A DNA stretch of 6,960 nucleotides. Origin: Thermoplasmata archaeon. GTDB lineage: Archaea > Thermoplasmatota > Thermoplasmata > RBG-16-68-12. Positions within the stretch are counted from its first letter, which is position 1. The number at the start of each line of letters is the position of its first letter. The notes under the pieces are model-generated. The model saw only the letters and a list, made by a program, of their open reading frames with translations. It was not told the DNA's origin and ran no database searches. Location: the NCBI GenBank assembly GCA_013329855.1, contig DUJI01000255.1:1-6960 (forward strand). Reading direction: 5' to 3'. This document shows, piece by piece, positions 1 through 4,368 of this stretch. A program made the position numbers and the translations under genes.

Positions 1-1449
1 GGCCAGGAACCACTGGTCCTCGACCACCTTGACGATGGCCCGGGTCGTGCAGCGGCACACGACCTCCGAGCTCGGCTCGTACAGGGTGTCCGCCTGGCGG
101 TTGGCCAACAGGTCCTTGCGGATCTCCTCCTTGGCGATCTCCACCCGCATGCCCGCGTAGGAGCCGCAGTTCTCGTTCATGACGCCCTGGTAGAACCCGG
201 ACTTGTAGACCTCCGCCTTCGCCGTGGCGAGTTTCTCCTTCTCCCGTTGGCGGGTGATCCCCATGCGGTCCGCGATCTCCTTCGCCGGGAGCGGGCCCCA
301 GCCCGGCGTCCGGATGATCGAGACGGGCGCGATGGCGCGGATCCGCTCCGGGTCCAGGCCGTACTTCGCCAGCAGGGCATCGTCCGCCTGGACCTCCCGC
401 AGGGCCACGAAGTCGTCCGGGGCGTCCGAGGGCACGCTCGTGACGATGCCCGTCCCGCGGCCCTGGTCGATGAAGGCGCCCGGGAGGACGGGGACGGCGC
501 GGTTGATCATGGGCGCGACGCCGTCCTTCCCGACGAGGTCGGAGCCTCGGACCGTGGACTCGCGCGTCACCGCCTTGCCTTGCTCCGCGAGCTTGGTCGC
601 GGCCAGGTCGTTCAGAATCCACCGCTCGCCGTCCACGGACGCCACGACGTACGTCGCGTCGGGGTCCACCCAGATGTTCGTCTGGCCGAAGACGGTCTCC
701 GGGCGAATCGTGGCGGCCACCAGGATGCGGCCGTCGGGCAGGGGGAACTTGAGGAGGGTGAAGGCCTGCGGGGTGACGCCCTCCCCTTCCAGGCGGTCAT
801 GGTCCCCGATGGGCGCCTGGTCCTTGGGGCACCAGATCACGGGGTGGCGGTCGATCTTGACGTAACCGCCCTCCTTGAGCCTCCGGAACTGCCACTTGAC
901 GAACGCGTCGTACGGCGGGTTGAGGTCCGTCGTGATGAAGGAGCGCCGCCAGTCCACCGCGGCCCCGAGGCGCTGAAGGTCCTCCCGGGTGGCCTGGGGA
1001 AACACCTCGATCCAGTGCATGGGGTCCCCGAACCGCGGGATCTCTCGGCGGGGGATGCCCATCTGCTCGAGGATCCGGATCTGCCCCGGCTCGCCCTCCG
1101 CGACGCGCTTCGCGGCGCCCAGAATGGGGAGGCCCGTGCAGTGGAACGCCTGGGGATGGAGGACGTGGTAGCCCCGCATCCGCCGGAAGCGAGATTGGAA
1201 TTCCGCGCGGAGGAAGGACACACCGAACCCGATGTGCTGGTACCCCGACATGTAGGGATAGGGGACGTTGGAGTACCACTTGGGTTTCCCAGGCTGGGCG
1301 TCCGCTTCGAAGAGGTGCGCGTCCGCCCAGGCTTCCTGCCACTTCCGCTCGATCGCAGGGAAGTCGAGGACCGCCCGACGCTTCGGGTGCCGGGCTCGAG
1401 GGGTTGGCTTCGCGGGACGCAAGTGGCGGCCACGTGTGCGCGGGCGCAC
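1..1449 (-). CDS. leuS: Leucyl-tRNA synthetase, archaeal/eukaryotic type, N-terminal half (C-terminus off the left edge)
   Basis: Class I cytosolic enzyme that charges tRNA-Leu with leucine. The minus frame is open and clean from about 1653 to base 1. From the N-terminus it shows LDFPAIERKWQEAW (about 1371-1330), the nucleotide-binding signature PYMSGYQHIGFG (about 1257-1222), AFHCTGLPI, then a CP1 editing domain with TIRPETVFGQTNIWV and GTGIVTSVPSDAPDDF, the last holding the conserved editing Asp. It stops at DQWFLA, just before the anticodon-binding part, so about half of a protein of the usual 900-plus residues is present. The HIGH motif reads HIGF, which is odd. No ATG lies near the conserved N-terminus. 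The only usable starts are GTG at 1449 and TTG at 1422, so the protein carries an Arg/Pro-rich basic extension of 20-30 residues before the family's normal start. Product call is certain; the start is not. Confidence 0.93.
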   Translation of the reverse strand, partial: MRPRTRGRHLRPAKPTPRARHPKRRAVLDFPAIERKWQEAWADAHLFEADAQPGKPKWYSNVPYPYMSGYQHIGFGVSFLRAEFQSRFRRMRGYHVLHPQAFHCTGLPILGAAKRVAEGEPGQIRILEQMGIPRREIPRFGDPMHWIEVFPQATREDLQRLGAAVDWRRSFITTDLNPPYDAFVKWQFRRLKEGGYVKIDRHPVIWCPKDQAPIGDHDRLEGEGVTPQAFTLLKFPLPDGRILVAATIRPETVFGQTNIWVDPDATYVVASVDGERWILNDLAATKLAEQGKAVTRESTVRGSDLVGKDGVAPMINRAVPVLPGAFIDQGRGTGIVTSVPSDAPDDFVALREVQADDALLAKYGLDPERIRAIAPVSIIRTPGWGPLPAKEIADRMGITRQREKEKLATAKAEVYKSGFYQGVMNENCGSYAGMRVEIAKEEIRKDLLANRQADTLYEPSSEVVCRCTTRAIVKVVEDQWFLA

Positions 1450-1660
1450 CTTACGTGTGACACGTCGCGCGGAGGTGCGGAGACGGCGGGCTGCGGGCCG
1501 GCGGCCGGAGAGCCCGGTCGTCCTCGGGGTCCCCCGCCTCCGGACGCGTTGAGCGGGACGGCGCGCACGTCGAGGGGACCTCCGTTTCCGCTGGACCGCT
1601 CGAACGCGCGGGCGGCGGCCGCGCGGCGGGCGCGATGGTGCGCCCCTCGTCCGCTACGCC

Positions 1661-1684
1661 ACGGGCGCCTGAACGGGCGCCCGT
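1661..1684. repeat. Perfect 8-bp stem hairpin in the leuS upstream region
   Basis: Arms ACGGGCGC (1661-1668) and GCGCCCGT (1677-1684) pair without mismatch around an 8-nt loop. It lies directly downstream, on the minus strand, of the TATA candidate at 1698-1685, so it would sit at or just before the 5' end of a leuS transcript started there. Its role is unknown. Confidence 0.6.
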
Positions 1685-1700
1685 CGTAAAGCTTTTCGTA

Positions 1701-1749
1701 GCCTGCCGCTCCCGGCGATGGAGCCGGTGCCGGGAGCGCGGCGGCGGGC
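1701..1749. repeat. Long bulged hairpin (10 bp plus 6 bp) upstream of leuS
   Basis: The inner stem CGCTCCCGGC (1707-1716) pairs perfectly with GCCGGGAGCG (1729-1738) around a 12-nt loop. An outer stem GCCTGC (1701-1706) pairs with GCGGGC (1744-1749) using one G-U pair, leaving a 5-nt bulge at 1739-1743. On the minus strand it would begin close to the start predicted from the AATTTTAT patch at 1777-1770. It could be a leader structure or a small RNA; nothing identifies a known family. Confidence 0.55.
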
Positions 1750-1822
1750 GCTTGCATCGCGTATGTCGGATAAAATTGGGACCGGGCCGGAACGGAGGCT
1801 CCGCGGCGCGGATGGAGCCGAT

Positions 1823-1839
1823 GTCATACGTCGTGTGAC
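1823..1839. promoter_or_regulatory. Candidate operator 1: imperfect palindrome upstream of the RHH gene TATA box
   Basis: GTCATACG-T-CGTGTGAC is a 17-bp palindrome with a single mismatched pair. It ends about 15 bp before the TATA element at 1855-1862, a position suited to control of transcription. Its half-site GTCAYAC recurs in the inverted repeat at 1912-1931, and autoregulation by the adjacent ribbon-helix-helix protein is the natural hypothesis. TCATAC/GTATGA is also the half-site sequence of the bacterial RHH repressor NikR, but the half-site spacing here is different. Confidence 0.5.
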
Positions 1840-1844
1840 GCTTG

Positions 1845-1862
1845 ACAAAACGTATTTATAAA
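1845..1862 (+). promoter_or_regulatory. Archaeal promoter (BRE and TATA box) for the RHH gene
   Basis: The A-rich run ACAAAACG followed by TATTTATAAA is the most AT-rich spot in the region and matches an archaeal TFB/TBP site. A transcription start about 25 bases downstream (near 1885) would give a leader of about 37 nt before the GTG at 1922. Confidence 0.65.
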
Positions 1863-1911
1863 CAACTCCGGGATACGAGCCACAACACGCCAGAATCATG
1901 CGGGGAATGAG

Positions 1912-1931
1912 GGTGTGACTCGTGTCATACC
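1912..1931. promoter_or_regulatory. Candidate operator 2: inverted repeat over the RHH gene start codon
   Basis: GGTGTGAC (1912-1919) and GTCATACC (1924-1931) form 8-bp inverted arms with one mismatch and a 4-bp centre. The arms carry the same GTCAYAC half-site as the palindrome at 1823-1839. The site covers the GTG start codon at 1922, so it could block transcription or, as RNA, mask initiation. Confidence 0.45.
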
Positions 1932-2338
1932 TCCTGCGTGAGATGGACGGGACCGGGATGGACGAGAACGAGCGGATCACACTGCGGCTCGAGAAGGAGA
2001 ACCTCGAGCTGATCGACGGGTTCTTGAAAGAGAACAAGTCGTATGACAGCCGCTCCCAGCTCGTCCGCGATGCCGTCCAGTCGTTCATCCAGGGCCTCCG
2101 GGGCGAGGGCAACAGCGTGTCGATCCACGTCCCGAAGTACTACCTGGATCTGATCGACCGCCTCGTGACGGACGGGTACTTCCTGAGCCGGGAGCACGCG
2201 ATCGTCCGCAGCATCGAGGAGTGGTTCACGCGGGAGCGGGTCAAGGAGATCCAGGACCACCGCCAAGAGATCGACAAGACGACGGGACGGGTGGTCAGCG
2301 TCTCCGACGGAGCCAAGGACGGTGTCATCCCGCCATGA
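1922..2338 (+). CDS. Tandem ribbon-helix-helix (CopG/Arc/MetJ-type) DNA-binding regulator
   Basis: Predicted DNA-binding transcription factor of 138 residues with two ribbon-helix-helix units in one chain. Unit 1 is about residues 17-57: strand RITLRLEK, then helices ending in RSQLVRDAVQSFI. Unit 2 is about residues 65-103: strand SVSIHVP, then YYLDLIDRLVTDG and REHAIVRSIEEWF. A charged helix and a short tail follow. A single chain could thus supply the two strands of a DNA-inserting beta-ribbon. GTG at 1922 is chosen because GAGGG (1909-1913) lies 8 nt upstream; ATGs at 1943 and 1958 are alternatives, and 1958 begins just before the first RHH strand. It is not NikR, because it lacks the C-terminal nickel-binding ACT-like domain. 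The FtsZ-like gene follows after 167 bp. In haloarchaea the RHH protein CdrS adjoins and regulates ftsZ2, so control of ftsZ and of itself is inferred. Confidence 0.85.
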   Translation: MSYLLREMDGTGMDENERITLRLEKENLELIDGFLKENKSYDSRSQLVRDAVQSFIQGLRGEGNSVSIHVPKYYLDLIDRLVTDGYFLSREHAIVRSIEEWFTRERVKEIQDHRQEIDKTTGRVVSVSDGAKDGVIPP

Positions 2339-2392
2339 ACCGCGCGGCGTGTCGGATGCCGGAAGGGAGTTCCTCCTACCCGGAAAAAGGGA

Positions 2393-2424
2393 ATGGGATG
2401 GGATCGGTCATGATGGGATGGGAT
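2393..2424. repeat. Direct repeat, two copies of ATGGGATGGGAT, upstream of the ftsZ-like gene
   Basis: The 12-bp word occurs at 2393-2404 and 2413-2424, exactly 20 bp apart, about two helical turns. Each copy is itself a doubled GGGAT unit. The position, about 80-110 bp before the ftsZ-like start and after the RHH gene, suits a regulator-binding array, but no binding protein is shown. Confidence 0.55.
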
Positions 2425-2458
2425 GCACGCCTTCAGACGGAGGGCTCCACTCCGGCCT

Positions 2459-2479
2459 CCCTCGATGGTTCATCGAGGG
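2459..2479. promoter_or_regulatory. Perfect 9-bp palindrome/hairpin just upstream of the ftsZ-like gene
   Basis: CCCTCGATG (2459-2467) and CATCGAGGG (2471-2479) are exact inverse complements around GTT. It lies 26 bp before the ATG and 13 bp before the Shine-Dalgarno. It can be an operator in DNA or a stable hairpin in the ftsZ leader. No T-run follows, so a terminator is unlikely. Confidence 0.55.
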
Positions 2480-2492
2480 GCGTACGCGAGGC

Positions 2493-2497
2493 GGAGG
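2493..2497 (+). promoter_or_regulatory. Shine-Dalgarno site of the ftsZ-like gene
   Basis: GGAGG, 8 nt before the ATG at 2506, fixes that start. The lack of a TATA-like element in 2339-2492 suggests translation from a transcript shared with the RHH gene. Confidence 0.65.
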
Positions 2498-2505
2498 CTA
2501 GGTGA

Positions 2506-3282
2506 ATGATACCCCGAGACTACGTCGACGAAGTCATCAACGGACTGTTCGAGGACGCCGTCGACCCCAAGATCAGCGTCGTCGGAGTGGGCGGCGCAGG
2601 CGGCAACGTGGTGAGCGCGCTTTACGATCGCGACCTGAAGGGCGTCGAGACCGTGGCGGTCAACACGGACCCGGCCGGCCTGTCCAAGTCCGAGGCGGAC
2701 TTCAAGGTCCTCCTGGGCCACGTGGACGGCGAGGACCGGATCGCGGCCGCGCGGACGTCGGCCGAGGCCTCGGAGGGTAACCTGAAGGAGACGTTGTCCT
2801 CGGACATCGTATTCGTCGTCGCGGGCATGGGCGGGGCCGCCGGCACGGGTGCCGCGCCCGTCGTGGCCCGGGCCGCCCGCGCGAACGGCGCGGTCACCAT
2901 CGCGATCGGCATCGTGCCCTTCGACATCGAAGGCCGCTCGGACGTCGCCAAGGACGGGCTCGAGGAGCTCCGCATGGAGAGCGACTCCCTCATCGTCGTG
3001 GACAACAACTCCCTGAACAAGTTCGCCGACCAGCTCTCGTTCAACGAGGCCCTCCAGGTCGTGAACTACATGGTCGCGGCCATCGTCGAGGGCGTCGTCG
3101 ACCACCTCGAGAAGTCCTTCCTGTCCACGGTCGCCGAGGAGGTGGAGACCGTGGCCAAGGAGATCGAGGAGCAGAACAGCCACGCGGTCCACATGGAGGT
3201 CCAGCCTCCGGAGACCGTCCAGGCGGCCTGGGAAGTCAACCCCGTGGCCTTCGATGACGGCGGCTTCATCGGCCTCCGCTGA
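2506..3282 (+). CDS. Short FtsZ/tubulin-superfamily GTPase lacking the C-terminal domain
   Basis: Homologue of the FtsZ division GTPase, 258 residues against about 320-400 for family members. The nucleotide-binding domain is present: ISVVGVGGAGGN (T1, about 23-34), VETVAVNTD (47-55), AGMGGAAGTGAAP (T4, 106-118), VPFDIEGR (137-144) and NNSLNKFAD (T6, 167-175), then the H7 helix (about 179-200). Deviations are clear. T4 reads GGAAGTG instead of GGGTGTG, and the T3 GAGG-type loop is missing (LLGHVDGEDR). After H7 there is no T7 NxDxxD catalytic loop and no C-terminal domain, only a charged helix (about 201-222), a linker and a tail ending DDGGFIGLR. The stop is followed by non-coding sequence, so this is not a simple frameshift. 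The ATG at 2506 has GGAGG (2493-2497) 8 nt upstream. It may bind GTP yet be unable to activate hydrolysis in a neighbour, suggesting a regulatory or capping role. Family call is firm; function is inferred. Confidence 0.88.
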   Translation: MIPRDYVDEVINGLFEDAVDPKISVVGVGGAGGNVVSALYDRDLKGVETVAVNTDPAGLSKSEADFKVLLGHVDGEDRIAAARTSAEASEGNLKETLSSDIVFVVAGMGGAAGTGAAPVVARAARANGAVTIAIGIVPFDIEGRSDVAKDGLEELRMESDSLIVVDNNSLNKFADQLSFNEALQVVNYMVAAIVEGVVDHLEKSFLSTVAEEVETVAKEIEEQNSHAVHMEVQPPETVQAAWEVNPVAFDDGGFIGLR

Positions 3283-3326
3283 ACCCCTCTTCCAATAACG
3301 TAACTCCTCCCCCCAACACGCCCACC

Positions 3327-3390
3327 CGCGAGGGCATCGGGCGACCGGCGCCGCAAGGCGCCGGGCGGCCCTCGCGACCCTTTCTTTCCC
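3327..3390 (+). terminator. GNRA-capped two-part hairpin with pyrimidine tract after the ftsZ-like gene
   Basis: The outer stem CGCGAGGGC (3327-3335) pairs with GCCCTCGCG (3368-3376). The inner stem CCGGCGCC (3345-3352) pairs with GGCGCCGG (3357-3364) and is closed by a GCAA tetraloop. The internal loop is 9 nt on one side and 3 on the other. A pyrimidine tract ACCCTTTCTTTCCC follows. This fits a transcription terminator about 45 nt after the stop codon, though the asymmetric internal loop and GNRA cap also suit a protein- or RNA-binding element. Confidence 0.5.
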
Positions 3391-3412
3391 TCGAGTCAAG
3401 GAGGGCAGGCCC

Positions 3413-3427
3413 GCGAAAGGTTCTAGG
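3413..3427 (+). promoter_or_regulatory. Weak BRE/TATA-like element before the membrane zinc-ribbon gene
   Basis: GCGAAAGG followed by TTCTAGG, with its AT core about 28 bp before the GTG at 3451, the spacing of a leaderless archaeal transcript. The same layout (GAAGAACC then TTCTTAG) precedes the yjbQ-family gene. The motif is short, so confidence is modest. Confidence 0.35.
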
Positions 3428-3450
3428 CCCGACCACGGTGTCATGGGACC

Positions 3451-3840
3451 GTGGACCCCGAGTTCGCGGACGCTCTGAGAGAGGCACCGGATACCTCAGA
3501 ACCAATCACGGAGGGCGACCGGATGCGGTACCGAGCACGCTTTCGAAGAATCCTCCGCATTGAGGTCCTCGCGACGGTCCTGTTCTACGGCGGCATCGCT
3601 GGGATTCTGCTGGTCCTCTGGAACGCGGTGGGTTCGGACTTGTTTGCGCCGACCCACCTAGGTCCGTACCTCATCGCAATCACCGTGGTCGTCGTGGTGG
3701 GTGGTGGGGTCACGATGATCCTGAACTGGCGCTGTCCGCGGTGCGGCCGCTATCTGGCCCAGGCGAGGTCCATCCATCTCCTCTACCTCCCCGAGGTAAG
3801 CATCCGACATTGCCCCCATTGCCACCTCGAGCTCCATTGA
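3451..3840 (+). CDS. Small membrane protein with C-terminal zinc ribbon (function unknown)
   Basis: I do not recognise a named family. From the GTG at 3451 the product has 129 residues: an acidic N-terminus (1-24), a basic stretch RMRYRARFRRILR (24-36), a hydrophobic helix (about 38-60), a second one rich in valine (about 72-92), then CPRCGRYL (95-102) and CPHCHLEL (121-128). The two CxxC pairs form a likely zinc ribbon next to the membrane. The GTG is chosen because a TATA-like element lies about 28 bp upstream and a 7-bp inverted repeat (3433-3439/3448-3454) overlaps it. The rival start is ATG at 3523, which has GGAGGG (3510-3515) 7 nt before it and would remove the acidic 24 residues. G+C at third positions looks lower than in the neighbours. 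Confidence 0.75.
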   Translation: MDPEFADALREAPDTSEPITEGDRMRYRARFRRILRIEVLATVLFYGGIAGILLVLWNAVGSDLFAPTHLGPYLIAITVVVVVGGGVTMILNWRCPRCGRYLAQARSIHLLYLPEVSIRHCPHCHLELH

Positions 3841-3855
3841 GTCGGCGGCTGCGGC

Positions 3856-3870
3856 GAAGAACCTTCTTAG
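3856..3870 (+). promoter_or_regulatory. BRE/TATA-like element before the yjbQ-family gene
   Basis: GAAGAACC followed by TTCTTAG, about 28 bp before the ATG at 3896, is the spacing expected for a leaderless archaeal mRNA. No Shine-Dalgarno precedes that ATG, which agrees. The element lies inside a 7-bp inverted repeat (GGCGGCT 3844-3850, AGCCGCC 3869-3875) that could also act as terminator or operator. Confidence 0.45.
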
Positions 3871-3895
3871 CCGCCCCCGACCCATCCCGGCCTCC

Positions 3896-4330
3896 ATGGC
3901 CACCCATTCGGAGATGCTGCACCTCTCGACGAAGAAGGGGCCTCAGGCCCTCGACATCACCCGCGAGGTCACCGCCGCAATCGCGAAGTCCGGAATCCGC
4001 GACGGCCTCGCCTGCATCTTCACCCCGAGTAGCACGTCCGCGATCCTGACGAACGAGTTCGAGCCGGGACTCATGGAGGAGGACCTTCCCGCGGCCCTCG
4101 AGCGGCTCTTCCCCGGAGGGCTGGACTACGGTCACGAGAGGCGGTGGGCCGACGGCAACGGGCACAGCCACGTGCGTGCGACGTTCCTAGGTCCGAGCCT
4201 CACGATCCCCGTGGTGGACGGGCGGCTTGCCCTCGGCACGTGGCAGCAGATCGTGTTCCTGGAACTCGACAACAAACCCCGGCGGCGCGAGGTGCGGGTC
4301 CAGGTCGTTGGAGAGGCCGGAAACCCTTAA
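3896..4330 (+). CDS. YjbQ/UPF0047 family protein (annotated in the family as secondary thiamine-phosphate synthase)
   Basis: The 144-residue product covers the whole family length (about 130-145). Visible landmarks are STSAILTNEFEPGL (about 46-59), LDYGHERRWADGNGHSHVRA (76-95), SLTIPVVDGRLALGTWQQIV (101-120) and ELDNKPRRREVRVQVVGE (123-140). The STSA..NEFEPG form rather than HTTAA matches the archaeal subgroup as I remember it. E. coli YjbQ has weak thiamine-phosphate synthase activity; the true physiological role of the family is unsettled, so a thiamine role here is only a family-based guess. It is cytosolic, with no signal or membrane segment. The ATG is supported by the upstream TATA-like element and the absence of any leader. 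mptA starts 38 bp downstream on the same strand, and an mptA promoter candidate overlaps the stop codon of this gene. Confidence 0.9.
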   Translation: MATHSEMLHLSTKKGPQALDITREVTAAIAKSGIRDGLACIFTPSSTSAILTNEFEPGLMEEDLPAALERLFPGGLDYGHERRWADGNGHSHVRATFLGPSLTIPVVDGRLALGTWQQIVFLELDNKPRRREVRVQVVGEAGNP

Positions 4331-4331
4331 G
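4319..4331 (+). promoter_or_regulatory. BRE/TATA promoter element for mptA
   Basis: GGAAACCCTTAAG has the GAAA-then-TTAAG layout common in GC-rich archaeal promoters. It overlaps the TAA stop of the yjbQ-family gene. A start of transcription about 25 bp downstream (near 4354) would leave a leader of about 15 nt before the conserved mptA N-terminus at 4369. Confidence 0.5.
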
Positions 4332-4368
4332 TCTCCCGCACGGGTGGCGAGCCCCGGGGGCCGAAGCC

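Larger units (their letters stand above)
1450..1822. other. Divergent intergenic region between leuS and the RHH gene, very GC-rich, structured
   Basis: No convincing independent gene lies here. Bases 1450-1653 are open in the leuS frame and would encode an arginine/proline-rich stretch with no Asp or Glu, but contain no ATG, GTG or TTG in that frame. The frame is closed by TAG at 1654-1656. Further upstream are two perfect-stem hairpins (1661-1684 and 1701-1749) and two AT-rich patches that read as minus-strand TATA candidates: CGAAAAGCTTTACG (1698-1685) and AATTTTAT (1777-1770). If either is used, leuS has a leader of about 210-300 nt carrying one or both hairpins. A 10-bp direct repeat GATGGAGCCG occurs at 1717-1726 and 1811-1820. 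I looked for tRNA-like T and D arms and found none that fold. Confidence 0.6.

Noticed and set aside
1655..1684. Possible tRNA on the minus strand (GCGCCCG then TGGCGTAGC)
   Set aside because: The D-loop would be too short, no matching T-arm follows, and the 3' acceptor strand is missing.
247..1689. Long plus-strand open frame of 480 codons
   Set aside because: It is the antisense shadow of leuS, whose minus frame encodes clear synthetase motifs throughout; open antisense frames are common at this G+C.
1842..1862. Bacterial sigma-70 promoter (TTGACA)
   Set aside because: No -10 box at the right distance; TATTTATAAA fits an archaeal TATA box and the gene set is archaeal.
1654..2112. Minus-strand open frame over the RHH gene
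   Set aside because: Serine/arginine-rich shadow of the RHH gene, with no domain and no promoter of its own.
1922..2338. Identity as the nickel repressor NikR
   Set aside because: The half-sites look NikR-like, but the protein has two RHH units and no C-terminal nickel-binding domain with its His/Cys ligands, and no nickel genes are nearby.
3896..4330. Loss of a catalytic His in the HTTAA motif of the YjbQ-family protein
   Set aside because: The STSA..NEFEPG form looks like the normal one for the archaeal subgroup, so it is probably not a defect.
4144..4368. ATG 4144 as the mptA start
   Set aside because: It would overlap yjbQ by 186 bp, and the added residues are the Arg/Pro-rich out-of-frame reading of yjbQ, without family resemblance.
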